A stretch of DNA of 64,000 bases from Vibrio mangrovi (GCF_024346955.1 NZ_AP024884.1:682001-746000); one strand, 5' to 3'. Positions 24,116-33,057 are shown, counted from the first letter of the stretch. Numbers and translations are program-made. Notes: generated by a model from the sequence alone, not told the origin.

Positions 24116-25870
24116 TTATATCCATCCTCTGAAAATTTTCACTGAAATATTTGCTGTATACGGGCGGTTTTCTGTTGATGTTGGAACAACATTTGATGCA
24201 TTGAATTCAAGAGCGGGACTAACCGAAATAGGTGATGCACTAGTCGCATTCCCGGCATTTTGCAATTCCCCAATTCTAACGAATGCTCCTTGAGCACTGG
24301 AAAACATCCATCCATTGTTGGTATAAAAATAACCTGAAATATTCCGAATCGCATCACCTTGCGTTGTACCATGTGTCACGCCAGACGGCGTTCCACGGCG
24401 GAAATGCCCCAGATGAAAATTCGGCAGGGTAAACGTTGTTGAACCGTCACCATCACCGAAATAGGCAGCGTAGGTCATTGGATCGGCATCTTTGGTGGCC
24501 TGCTCAATGATCAACTCTGCATCCTGTGCGTATTGCCACAGGATTGCGTCTGTGGTGCGGGACACTTCACCACCATTGGCATTCAGCCAGCCCGGTCTTG
24601 GGGCTGCGATTTGAAAATCGGCAATCATCCCGACAAAGCTGCGCTGTATATCATGATAAGTTAATGTGGTGTTCCACTGACTTTGTGTTGAGTGATAGTA
24701 CGTCATTGCCGGAGGACCACCGGCATTATTCGACGATGCCATAACCGTGTAAGCGCCGTTATCATCGGCAACTTTAATTCCCTGCCATGCGACAGCCACA
24801 TTTCCGGCGGTTCCCGGCAGCGCAGAAGCAAATGAAATAAATCCGGTCGGCGCTGTATCCAGTTCAGTGTTTGCAGTAATCACACCCAAATTAAGTGGTG
24901 TCCCAAAAGCACCAAACTGTGCCAACGCCTGTTTCAGTTGCTCCGGTGACATCACACCGGAACCTTGTCCGGCATTCACTTCATCATCGGTAGCTAAAAC
25001 AACCACACCTTTTGATTCTGTCGTAGCAGCCGGAAACTTATGCTCATCCAGTCCCAGATGGCGGAGATCAGTCACACTGCCATCCGTTTCAATCCGGGCG
25101 ATTTGAGTGACATAATGTTGAATTCCACCTGCAACATAGTCACTCAGGGCTGTTGCACTGGCGAGCACTTTCCAGTTGGTTACCCAACGGCTCAGGACTT
25201 GCCCCTGCCAACTGACATCCAGATAGATCCCGGAACCGGGCTGAACATCGGTGATTTCAGTCTGAACATGATTAACACACCGCAGACCTGCAACATAACC
25301 CAGACCGGTGTCACAAACATACTGACCACCGGAGCGCTTCACCAGAAAACCATCAGCAAAAAATGATGCTACGCCAAACAGGTCAAAACATGCCAAACGT
25401 AAATCGTCATCAATACCATACAAGCGAGCCTGATAATCGATCTGCCAGCTTTCCGGTGCCACCTGAATATTTGCGGCTGTTGCTGCACCAGAATATTGCT
25501 GAACGCAGGAACGAACACTCGACATCTCCGGTTCTTTGGTTTCCGACACCTTATGAACTACCAGCCCACAAGAGTTCTCGGTATGCTTATCGTGCAGATA
25601 AATTGCATTAAAGGTAAATACCTCAACCTCTCCGGGAATGACGACCGAATAAACCACTGAATCATCGTTCAGTTTCGCTTTCTGGCTGATATCCTGCCGA
25701 TACACCCAGTAAGACGGATCCGGCAACCCCAGATGACGATCAATTTCCTGATCCGGATCCAAATCCGGCAGATAGGCAAACACCATCTCATTCATATCCG
25801 GTGCCAGCCCGTTGACCAGCTTATCTTGCAGATAGCTTTCAAATTCCAGAGGAATGACAACTTGACTCAT
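24116..25870 (-). CDS. Tail fibre protein 2
   Basis: 584 aa, MSQVVIPLEFESYLQDKLVNGL, with the same N-terminal 400-residue shaft/attachment domain as fibres 1 and 3. From about residue 415 it becomes a tail-collar type tip: PRPGWLNANGGEVSRTTDAILWQYA, then YAAYFGDGDGSTTFTLPNFHLGHFRRG, the typical phage collar fold, ending NVVPTSTENRPYTANISVKIFRGWI. The upstream sequence AAAGGTTTTATTATGAGTCA is repeated before the other fibres, so the ribosome site is part of the duplicated unit. Confidence 0.88.
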   Translation of the reverse strand: MSQVVIPLEFESYLQDKLVNGLAPDMNEMVFAYLPDLDPDQEIDRHLGLPDPSYWVYRQDISQKAKLNDDSVVYSVVIPGEVEVFTFNAIYLHDKHTENSCGLVVHKVSETKEPEMSSVRSCVQQYSGAATAANIQVAPESWQIDYQARLYGIDDDLRLACFDLFGVASFFADGFLVKRSGGQYVCDTGLGYVAGLRCVNHVQTEITDVQPGSGIYLDVSWQGQVLSRWVTNWKVLASATALSDYVAGGIQHYVTQIARIETDGSVTDLRHLGLDEHKFPAATTESKGVVVLATDDEVNAGQGSGVMSPEQLKQALAQFGAFGTPLNLGVITANTELDTAPTGFISFASALPGTAGNVAVAWQGIKVADDNGAYTVMASSNNAGGPPAMTYYHSTQSQWNTTLTYHDIQRSFVGMIADFQIAAPRPGWLNANGGEVSRTTDAILWQYAQDAELIIEQATKDADPMTYAAYFGDGDGSTTFTLPNFHLGHFRRGTPSGVTHGTTQGDAIRNISGYFYTNNGWMFSSAQGAFVRIGELQNAGNATSASPISVSPALEFNASNVVPTSTENRPYTANISVKIFRGWI

Positions 25871-25886
25871 AATAAAACCTTTCTCT

Positions 25887-26879
25887 TTATCGCGATGTGA
25901 TTTTGTTCAGTACACGCCGCATCACGGTGGGTTTGGGTTGCTCAATTGCTGGTTCGGGATACGATAATTCAGGACGTTCTCCAAATGGGAAATCTTCACT
26001 TTCCGGGTAATCACAAAGCAATTTCCGGTAACCAAGCAAACCTGCATACTCAGTCTCACTCAACGGTGAAGTCCGGTAAGCTTCCTCATAGTTCTGATCT
26101 TTTTCGTACTGGTCGATGCGGTCCAACACATTGCGAAGTTGTTCATCGCGCCAGTTTTTCTCTACTGCAGCTTTATAGAGACGCTCTTTCTCGATGTCGT
26201 AGGTCCATGAATCCGAATCATAATCCCAGGAATCGAATAGATCAGGGACGCTGACTGTGTGAGTTTCAGGAACGTCCCCTAACTCGGTGATTTCATAATT
26301 CTCATCAGTACCACCCGTTTGATCCTTGGCATAAGCAATCCGTCCCCGATAATCTTTTACTTGTTGCCATTGACCATCAATCAACCGGACAACACACTCA
26401 TCATTTGCTTGTGGCGGTTGTTCTAATGTACAGCCTTCCGGTAGGTCAAAATACAATTCGGCAATTGTGTGCTCATTACCTTCATGATCCCAATAGGTTG
26501 AGCCAATCTGATTGCGGTAAACTTTCCACACACCGTCCACATATAAAATAGCTTGGGAGTTCTTATCATAATCTGGAGGAGTCGCTGTAATTGCACCTTC
26601 CGGGTATATTCCGTCTGGTACACCAATCGTTAGTATTTCTCCGGTTTCTGAGTAATAAGTCCCCGACGTCATATCATCAATTTCAGCAGACCACGTCCTG
26701 CTCTCAGGATTAAAACGCGCAATTTTTCCGCCAGCAGACGGCACATAAACAATCGGAGTACAATCGGCTCCTAAGGTCGTCCCGGCAGCGACATGTTCAA
26801 CACCGTTACCACACCACCATCCGTTGTTATCAATATACGATACATCGATCAATTGAGACTCAGTAAAAAACGTGCTCAT
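25887..26879 (-). CDS. Fibre-associated protein (fibre 1 partner)
   Basis: 330 aa, MSTFFTESQLIDVSYIDNNGWWCGNG, very rich in Tyr, Trp, Asp and Glu (pI low), with at least two repeats of a YYSETGEILTI/YWDHEGNEHTI-type beta unit. The C-terminal region has a helix DEQLRNVLDRIDQYEKDQNYEEAYRTSP with a Tfa-like look, and the end KPTVMRRVLNKITSR recurs in the partner of fibre 2. It overlaps the fibre 1 stop by one base. Likely a fibre assembly protein or fibre-bound accessory adhesin; function inferred from position. Confidence 0.65.
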   Translation of the reverse strand: MSTFFTESQLIDVSYIDNNGWWCGNGVEHVAAGTTLGADCTPIVYVPSAGGKIARFNPESRTWSAEIDDMTSGTYYSETGEILTIGVPDGIYPEGAITATPPDYDKNSQAILYVDGVWKVYRNQIGSTYWDHEGNEHTIAELYFDLPEGCTLEQPPQANDECVVRLIDGQWQQVKDYRGRIAYAKDQTGGTDENYEITELGDVPETHTVSVPDLFDSWDYDSDSWTYDIEKERLYKAAVEKNWRDEQLRNVLDRIDQYEKDQNYEEAYRTSPLSETEYAGLLGYRKLLCDYPESEDFPFGERPELSYPEPAIEQPKPTVMRRVLNKITSR

Positions 26880-28627
26880 TAGCCTAACCTCACAATCCAG
26901 TTGAACTTACGGTTTTTAATCGTGTTTTCTCCACTTCCGGACTCAGAAACCGTGATGCTATGACCGTGAGAACCAAGAGCAATTGTATGACTGTGATTCC
27001 CGCTCGCGGAGATAGAATTAATCATCCCATTACCAGAATTCCATCCTCCGTCACCCCCAACTGTATAGATTTTGCCGGCTCCATACCGAGTGTATCCATC
27101 AGAACCTGTAGCAGATAATGTATGTGCGTGATAACCTGCAGCAGCAGAAGCTACGTTACCCAAATTAATATCCGCCACCGTTGCATCGTGCCCATGAGAT
27201 TTAACTTCATCGGCTTCATAAGCAAGAACAGCCTCATCATCTTTTTTACCAACAATGGCAAGCCCACGCATATCAGGTAAAAAACCATCGGTATATAAAG
27301 AGGCAAGTACAGGATAAGCCTCCGTATCAAACTGCTGTCCTTTCATCATCGCCCATCCATCAGGGGCTACATCTGAAGGCCACGGTAGTGGAACACCAAC
27401 CGGGCACATAGTATTAGAATGCTCAGCCAGTAAAGCTTCCGCCCAGCGGTTTCCATGTGAGTGATAAACAACTAAGGCGTTCTTGCCAGCGTCATCTGCT
27501 CCAGCAATAACGGAGTAGTAACCATCAGGATGTTGGACTTTCATCCCCTGATATTCTGTTTGTTTTCCGGTTATTAAACTGGATGCAAAGTGAATAAACC
27601 CTGTCGGTACATGATCCAGTTCAGCATTATTTGAAATAACGCCTAAATCAACTGGTGTACCAAAGCTACCAAACTGTGCCAACGCTTTTTTCAACTGTTC
27701 TGGAGACAAAACACCAGAGCCCAAACCTGTCTTCACTTCATTATCTGTAGCTAAAACTACAGCGCCTTTAGCTGCTGTAGTTGCATCCGGCAGTTTCTGC
27801 TCATCCAGACCTAAGTGCCGGAGATCAGTAATACTGCTATCAGCTTCAATGTGTGCAATTTGGGTCACATAATGCTGCGTCCCTTCATCAACATAATCGG
27901 TTAATGTTGTTGAACTGACGACCAGTTTCCAGTTCGTTGCCCAACGGCTCAGAACTTGTCCCTGCCAACTAACGTCCAGATAGATCCCGGAATCTGGCTG
28001 AGCATCAGTGATTTCAGTCTGTATATCATTGACACAACGTAGACCTGCAACATAACCAGTTCCGGCTTCACAAATATACTGACTACCGGAGCGCCTCACC
28101 AGGAAGCCATCATCAAAAAACGAAGCCGGCCCAAACAGATCGAAACACGCCAAACGTAAATCGTCATCCATGCCGTACAAACGAGCCTGATAATCGATCT
28201 GCCAGCTTTCCGGTGTCACGGTAATTTTCGCTGCCCTTGCCGCACCGGAGTATTGCTGGACACAAGTACGGACACTCGACATCTCCGGCTCTTTAGTCTC
28301 CGCAATTTTATGGACCACCAGACCACAAGAGTCTGCTGTATGTTTGTCATGCAGATAAATCGCATTAAATGTAAAAGTTTCGACCTCACCGGGAATGACG
28401 ACCGAATAAACCACTGAATCATCGTTCAGCTTTGCCTTCTGACTGATATCCTGACGGTACACCCAATAAGAGGGAGCAGGCAGGCCCAGATGACGATCAA
28501 TCACCTGTTCCGGATCCAGATCCGGCAAATAGGCAAAGATCATCTCATTCATATCCGGAGCCAATCCATTGACCAGTCTATCTTGCAGATAGCTTTCAAA
28601 CTCAAAAGGAATTGCAACTTGACTCAT
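26879..28627 (-). CDS. Tail fibre protein 1
   Basis: 582 aa from ATG 28627 (MSQVAIPFEFESYLQDRLV). The N-terminal domain, about residues 1-355, is shared with fibres 2 and 3 and carries the tail-collar attachment fold. The tip, from about residue 420, has the collar motif PVGVPLPWPSDVAPDGWAMMKGQQFDTEAYP with FLPDMRGLAIVG. It then shows several HxH motifs (SHGHDATV, YHAHTLS, NHSHTIALGSHGHSITV), the pattern of metal-coordinating needle tips such as T4 gp37. It ends FNWIVRLG. It is the first fibre after gpI, the place of P2 gpH. Confidence 0.88.
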   Translation of the reverse strand: MSQVAIPFEFESYLQDRLVNGLAPDMNEMIFAYLPDLDPEQVIDRHLGLPAPSYWVYRQDISQKAKLNDDSVVYSVVIPGEVETFTFNAIYLHDKHTADSCGLVVHKIAETKEPEMSSVRTCVQQYSGAARAAKITVTPESWQIDYQARLYGMDDDLRLACFDLFGPASFFDDGFLVRRSGSQYICEAGTGYVAGLRCVNDIQTEITDAQPDSGIYLDVSWQGQVLSRWATNWKLVVSSTTLTDYVDEGTQHYVTQIAHIEADSSITDLRHLGLDEQKLPDATTAAKGAVVLATDNEVKTGLGSGVLSPEQLKKALAQFGSFGTPVDLGVISNNAELDHVPTGFIHFASSLITGKQTEYQGMKVQHPDGYYSVIAGADDAGKNALVVYHSHGNRWAEALLAEHSNTMCPVGVPLPWPSDVAPDGWAMMKGQQFDTEAYPVLASLYTDGFLPDMRGLAIVGKKDDEAVLAYEADEVKSHGHDATVADINLGNVASAAAGYHAHTLSATGSDGYTRYGAGKIYTVGGDGGWNSGNGMINSISASGNHSHTIALGSHGHSITVSESGSGENTIKNRKFNWIVRLG

Positions 28628-28637
28628 AATAAAACCT

Positions 28638-29207
28638 TTATAGTGATGCACTGTACAGTGCAAAAGTCTGATGGAACCCGTTGGTTGACAGCGTCATGGT
28701 TGACGGATAGACAATTTGAAAACGGTAACGGCGACAGGTACGCCCATACTGACGAATTAATGTCTGTACCAACCGGGTATTCATCGAAATATCACTGTCG
28801 CTTAACTGGATAAGGCAGACGTCCCATTCTGTGGGATCTTGCCGTTCCTTAAAATCCACTATACCGACACCCAGCCGGGCAAAAATGCGTTTAAACCCCG
28901 CCACACTCCCGGCATCTTTGGCATTGATCGCCGCGTATTTCACCCGTGACCGGAACAGACTCAGTGGTTCACCGGCAAAGCGCTGAATATCCCGGTCCCA
29001 GGCCAGTAAGTTGAGCAATGATTCATGACAGGTCAGTGCATCGATCTGCCGGAGCGGAAACAACAAACCAGCACGAATTTTATTCAGGAAAGCCGTCACT
29101 CCCCGGGTCAGAAAATAAGGCTCTTTGAGTGTTTCCGCAGTCGTTTCACCATCTTCCCACCACGGAATTACTATCTCTTCCATCTGAGGTGCATTTTGAT
29201 CATTCAT
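28638..29207 (-). CDS. Baseplate wedge protein gpI-like
   Basis: 189-aa P2 gpI-family baseplate component. Features include REPYFLTRGVTAFLNKI-like N-terminal segment, the family core LTCHESLLNLLAWDRDIQRFAGEPLSLFRSRVKYAAINAKDAGSVAGFKRIFARLGV (about 60-115) and the end in a long beta region. It overlaps gpJ by eight bases and precedes fibre 1 by 10, as J-I-H in P2. It is expected to join the wedge and fibre-holding rim of the baseplate. Confidence 0.82.
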   Translation of the reverse strand: MNDQNAPQMEEIVIPWWEDGETTAETLKEPYFLTRGVTAFLNKIRAGLLFPLRQIDALTCHESLLNLLAWDRDIQRFAGEPLSLFRSRVKYAAINAKDAGSVAGFKRIFARLGVGIVDFKERQDPTEWDVCLIQLSDSDISMNTRLVQTLIRQYGRTCRRYRFQIVYPSTMTLSTNGFHQTFALYSASL

Positions 29208-30405
29208 CAGCCAACTCCCCGACGGTCAGAGATCTTAAACGCGGCTGCGTATAACCACTGACGATATCTTCCTGAATCTCGCCATCAAGCGTGATGCGGA
29301 CTGACTTCACGTTTACCATGTTGTTGTGAATCTCAGTTGCCATCCGGGAGATACTAAACCGGCTCTGCGGCGCTGCGCGGGTCATTTCGTCATAAGCTTT
29401 CGTTTCACGAAATGCGGCCCGAATGCGATCTTTCACTTCCTGAAGCGTTTCCGTAACCTGAGCTACGGTCAGATTTTTTGCCAGCACTACATCAGCAACC
29501 ACATCGTGCCGGGTCTCCGGAATCGGTTTACAGGTCAGCACATCGCCATGACCGTGATTCCCCTGATTCATGATGTAATCGTTGAGCGTATCAATGATCG
29601 ATTGCGGCGTTTCACCCACTTCGACCAGAATCAGTGCTTCTGCCGTTCCCGGCGTTATATCTCCGGTATTGCGGAAGAAAATATTGTCACTACGAATCCC
29701 GGCAATCCCGGCAATAATCGAACGATAAACATCATTAATGTGCCACTCACCGGAACCGGTAAAAGCGTTCTGAAGCCGCAGGGCAAGTTCTTCGTCCGTT
29801 TCTTCATTGGCACCCAGTTGGGTAATCCATCCGGCCTCGTTGACAACGGATACAATGCCGGGAACTTCTGTCGGCAGAATATTGAGATAGCCGGCCGGCA
29901 GGTTATAAGCAACTCCCGCACTTTCTGCTTCAACCGGGATCTGACCGGTTGTCTGTCCGGCAGGAATCACCGTATCTTCGATGACATTCACCCGATATAC
30001 GACACCTTCAATCGCCAGAGTCTGTACCACCACACCAGTTTCGATAAGCACTTCATCACTGGCATTTTCTTTGGTCATCGTCAGATAGCCACGGGTTTTC
30101 ACTGCTTGCTTCGGCTCAACATTCAGCTCCCACGCTTTCAGTTCCAGTGCCCAGCGTTCTGCTGTCGCCACAAACATATTTGGCATCACGTGGGTGACTA
30201 AAAGAGTTCGGGTCATCCATAACGCAGGTTTGATAACCGCTGCACGAACCCAGCGCCAGAACGGTGACATTTCTGAATCATTCGACAGTAGACTTCCGGC
30301 CGCAGAAACTTCGGTTTTCAGTTGCTCTTCTAAAGCCTGTTCGGTCAACGGTACGCCGGAATCCGACAGAATGGTTAAAAAATCAGCTTTTGGTCTGTTA
30401 CTCAT
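29200..30405 (-). CDS. Baseplate assembly protein gpJ-like
   Basis: 401-aa Baseplate_J family protein. Family signs: TAERWALELKAWELNVEPKQAVKTRGYLTMTKEN (about 85-118), the VIPAGQTTGQIPVEAESAGVAYNLPAGYLNIL beta segment, and GADEETDEELALRLQNAFTG-like sequence (ETDEELALRLQNAF, about 200-213), then SIIAGIAGIRSDNIFFRNTGDITPGTAEALILVE. Length and order match the P2 J wedge. It overlaps the W-like gene by four bases. Confidence 0.9.
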   Translation of the reverse strand: MSNRPKADFLTILSDSGVPLTEQALEEQLKTEVSAAGSLLSNDSEMSPFWRWVRAAVIKPALWMTRTLLVTHVMPNMFVATAERWALELKAWELNVEPKQAVKTRGYLTMTKENASDEVLIETGVVVQTLAIEGVVYRVNVIEDTVIPAGQTTGQIPVEAESAGVAYNLPAGYLNILPTEVPGIVSVVNEAGWITQLGANEETDEELALRLQNAFTGSGEWHINDVYRSIIAGIAGIRSDNIFFRNTGDITPGTAEALILVEVGETPQSIIDTLNDYIMNQGNHGHGDVLTCKPIPETRHDVVADVVLAKNLTVAQVTETLQEVKDRIRAAFRETKAYDEMTRAAPQSRFSISRMATEIHNNMVNVKSVRITLDGEIQEDIVSGYTQPRLRSLTVGELADE

Positions 30406-30734
30406 GTGTTCACCTCTGTATTGATCACTCCCTCGCTGTCATATGCCTGAGCAGAGAGACCTACGGCACCGGATAAATCTCCGGTCACTGTGACTGTTCC
30501 TGGAATAATCCGGGGATCGTTTTCCGCAATTTGTTCGATTTTCAGTAGCACATTGGCTCGCAGTACCGGGTTTCTTTCAGCCTGAAGCTCTCTTGCCAGA
30601 CCCGATTCCATGATGGCGTGTTTGACATCCTGTGCGATGCTATATGCATCGCTACAGATGGTTGGCTGTTGCCCGGCATCAATATCCCAGCCGCCATCGA
30701 CCACTTTGATATCGATATACTGTTTATCCGACAT
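30402..30734 (-). CDS. Baseplate wedge protein gpW/gp25-like (DUF2590-type)
   Basis: 110 aa, MSDKQYIDIKVVDGGWDIDAGQQPTICSDAYSIAQDVKHAIMESGLARELQAERNP, then AGTVTVTGDLSGAV-like closing strands. The layout (a beta hairpin followed by helices and a short C-terminal strand) is that of gp25/gpW wedge proteins, and the sequence recalls the DUF2590 phage family. It overlaps the tape measure stop by 11 bases and J by four. Confidence 0.75.
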   Translation of the reverse strand: MSDKQYIDIKVVDGGWDIDAGQQPTICSDAYSIAQDVKHAIMESGLARELQAERNPVLRANVLLKIEQIAENDPRIIPGTVTVTGDLSGAVGLSAQAYDSEGVINTEVNT

Positions 30735-32319
30735 TGATTTCGTCCCATTCCGCCAGTTGATCCGGAGTTAAACCATTCGGTGCCGTGATATATATGTCAC
30801 CGAAGCGTTTCACTTCACTCACCTGCTGGCCCTGATTGTTAGTCATGTTCTGCACCATGCCTGAAGGCAGAGTGTTCTGTTGCTGCTTGTAGGAAAAAAC
30901 TGAATTATTCTCAGATGGACGAGCCGCACTGGATTCTGGCGTCTGGGTAACCGGATTTACCTGTTTCTGCACATTTTCAGCAGCGCGGGCTTCTGTTGAC
31001 ACGTTCTGTCCAGATTGTCCGGCAGTATCGCTTCCAAATGAGAGACCCAGTTTGTCTGCTACCCAGGAAATCCCGGATCCTATGGTTTTGAACATCCCGA
31101 CAATCTTGTCGATATAGAACTTTATTCCATTGAAAATTTTGCCAAAAATTGCTCCAAAACTCGTTCCGGAAAGATAAGAAACAAACTGCCCCCACATTTC
31201 CCCCAACCAGCCAAACAAATGACCAATTTGCTGGAAAATTTCGATTTTCGACATAGCAGCAACAAGATCATCCCAGTACTTAATAATCAGATAAACAGCT
31301 GCGACCAATGCAACAATACCCAATACAACCCACATCACCGGACTTGCCATTACCCCCATCAGCGTCGAAACAGTGGGAATCAGGCGGCCAAAGACAGTCA
31401 TGACATTTGAAACGGCACCCATAACTCCATGAAATGTTGCGATAACCTCTGAAGCTGAGCCCATCACGCTTTGGAATATCCCGGCCGAATCGGATACAAA
31501 GGTCAATGCCGTTTGCACCCCACCTAAACCACCTGAGGCGGTCTTCATCACACCATCAAGCGATGTCATAGCTGAAGCAACGAAACCAACTTCATCGGAG
31601 AGGAATGGAAATTTTTCACCTAAAGCTGTCACTTTGGCGATGCCTTCCCCCATGCCCTGAGACAGCCTGCTTCTGACATTATCGAGCGACGAAGAAACTG
31701 GCGCTAAGAATTGTTGTATCTGCCCGCCTATGCCAGATAACCCTGCTGCTCTTTGCGAAATACCGCTGAATTGCTCTTTTGCCACACTGGCGAAACCTCT
31801 GATGCCGTCGGCAGAAAACGATGTCGCCAGATTTTTCCCAATATTGATGAAATTCAGAGTCCGCTGTGACAGTGCTGAAAGCTGTGCTCTGGCAACACCA
31901 GAAAAATCTTTGGCTTTTGTTTTAGCCAGATCAAAAGTTGCAATAATACTGTCAATCCCCTGATTCAGATTGGCAGCAAATGTGTTGATTCCTCCTTCTG
32001 CATTTTTAAACGTTTGAACCAGCTGACTTCCGAGTCCGAGCGATACAATGTCGCCCGATGTTTCAGTAATATGCTCAAGAATGCTACTGACCTCTTCCAG
32101 AGAATCAATGCCTCCTAAGTCCCAATCCATAGTCAGTACAGGTTCAAGCGTCTGTTCCAGTTCAGTAAACGTCTGTATGACACCAGAGGCACTGGATTCT
32201 ACCTTGTCAAAATCGCTACTGGCGGTTTGTACAATCTGATTGATTTGGTTGACGAGACCGGATAAGGGTTGAGTCACCTGATCAATCAGATTAATTTCTA
32301 TTAAGACTGAATCGTTCAT
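30724..32319 (-). CDS. Tail tape measure protein
   Basis: 531-aa protein that should set tail-tube length and be threaded through it. Residues 1-260 are helical and Ser/Gln-rich with coiled-coil potential (FKNAEGGINTFAANLNQGIDSIIATFDLAKTKAKDF). A hydrophobic segment lies at about 315-345 (SPVMWVVLGIVALVAAVYLIIKYW), a known tape-measure trait, then an amphipathic helical region and a disordered Ser/Gln tail. The length is short for a contractile phage (P2 gpT is over 800), implying a short tail. The ATG overlaps the chaperone extension stop (ATGA). Confidence 0.85.
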   Translation of the reverse strand: MNDSVLIEINLIDQVTQPLSGLVNQINQIVQTASSDFDKVESSASGVIQTFTELEQTLEPVLTMDWDLGGIDSLEEVSSILEHITETSGDIVSLGLGSQLVQTFKNAEGGINTFAANLNQGIDSIIATFDLAKTKAKDFSGVARAQLSALSQRTLNFINIGKNLATSFSADGIRGFASVAKEQFSGISQRAAGLSGIGGQIQQFLAPVSSSLDNVRSRLSQGMGEGIAKVTALGEKFPFLSDEVGFVASAMTSLDGVMKTASGGLGGVQTALTFVSDSAGIFQSVMGSASEVIATFHGVMGAVSNVMTVFGRLIPTVSTLMGVMASPVMWVVLGIVALVAAVYLIIKYWDDLVAAMSKIEIFQQIGHLFGWLGEMWGQFVSYLSGTSFGAIFGKIFNGIKFYIDKIVGMFKTIGSGISWVADKLGLSFGSDTAGQSGQNVSTEARAAENVQKQVNPVTQTPESSAARPSENNSVFSYKQQQNTLPSGMVQNMTNNQGQQVSEVKRFGDIYITAPNGLTPDQLAEWDEINVG

Positions 32320-32507
32320 CGGTGATTAAATAACCTCGCAACTGCACTCATAACCGCGATTTCCATGCGCTCCTTCTCGTGTTGATCGAGCCAGAGCGCC
32401 CTTGCTAAATCTTGCGGTTCATCCTCTCCATCAGGAAAGTAATGTCGCCGCAGGGTGAGCGCTTGTTCCAACCCATTGGTTTCAATGCGCTTCACCCTCT
32501 CCGTTAG
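32316..32507 (-). CDS. Frameshift extension of the tail assembly chaperone
   Basis: 63-codon extension in the -1 frame, reached by slippage on A AAA AAC at the end of the 93-aa gene, reading LTERVKRIETNGLEQALTL and ending ARLFNHR before TGA. An internal GTG start (32495, 59 aa) is possible but its ribosome site is poorly spaced. Content DEPQDLARALWLDQHEKERMEIA is helical. The fused product would be 156 aa, like gpE-E' of P2 or gpG-GT of lambda, in which the extension binds the tape measure. The stop overlaps the tape measure ATG. Confidence 0.75.
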   Translation of the reverse strand, partial: LTERVKRIETNGLEQALTLRRHYFPDGEDEPQDLARALWLDQHEKERMEIAVMSAVARLFNHR

Positions 32508-32785
32508 TTTTTTAGGGTAATTGAAATCCCGCCTTTGGAAGATTCATGAACCAGACCAAAGACTTCCATCACCAAGCCGGGAACTGTATTCATCAGCTCG
32601 ACCAGTTCGTCCTTCTGTGCTACATCAACCGTCCGCTCAAGATAAGTACGTGCCGGTTCAACTTTGCTGTCCATCGACACATGGTTGGTGTAGTTGTTGG
32701 CATCATTGACTGTTGGTTTAAAAGTGAAGTCGGTTTCACCAATCGAGACAACAACAGGTTTGATTGTAAAAGCAGCTTTAGACAT
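32504..32785 (-). CDS. Tail assembly chaperone, short form
   Basis: 93 aa, MSKAAFTIKPVVVSIGETDFTFKPTVNDANNYTN, ending GGISITLKN. Size, acidic charge and position between tube and tape measure are those of phage tail assembly chaperones (the short E/G products). Its last codons form a -1 slippery heptamer immediately before the TAA stop, so part of the translation should continue into the extension at 32316-32507. Chaperones are not part of the mature tail. Confidence 0.8.
   Translation of the reverse strand: MSKAAFTIKPVVVSIGETDFTFKPTVNDANNYTNHVSMDSKVEPARTYLERTVDVAQKDELVELMNTVPGLVMEVFGLVHESSKGGISITLKN
32507..32513 (-). promoter_or_regulatory. Programmed -1 ribosomal frameshift site (A AAA AAC)
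   Basis: On the minus strand the sequence CTA AAA AAC TAA carries the canonical X XXY YYZ heptamer in the right register, ending one codon before the stop. A shift of -1 opens the downstream frame without interruption for 63 codons. The location in a tail chaperone gene is where double-stranded phages conserve such shifts. Confidence 0.8.
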
Positions 32786-33057
32786 ATATTTCTCTCTTCA
32801 TATGGTGCCATCAAGACACGTATAAAATCGGTTAAAAATGGGGTACAACCGTCAATTCAGGCCGCAGAAATCCCTCAGGGCTGACCCTGATACAGTGGTT
32901 TCTCGATGATTTTCTCAGCCTCGGTAACTGCGAACCTGACCGTGGTGGTCGTTCCCCGTTGTTTGCATTCCGGTTTAAAAAACCGTGTTTAAAGCATCTC
33001 TGATTTTTATATTCCCTCAGGCAAACATGCCATAAGTTTCAATTCAATTATTCAGTA
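32786..33057 (-). other. 272-base gene-free gap inside the tail operon
   Basis: No reading frame with a ribosome site spans this gap between tube and chaperone genes, although the rest of the operon is overlapping or tightly packed. It has a short hairpin CGGTTT-AAAA-AACCG near 32972 and repeated CCCTCAGG words (near 32873 and 33015). It might hold an internal promoter, a transcription attenuator that raises tube/sheath dose over tape measure, or the remains of a lost gene. Confidence 0.5.

Noticed and set aside
21318..28627. DNA invertase switch of the fibre genes
   Set aside because: All three fibres point the same way, no inverted repeats of gix/dif type were noticed and no invertase gene is present.
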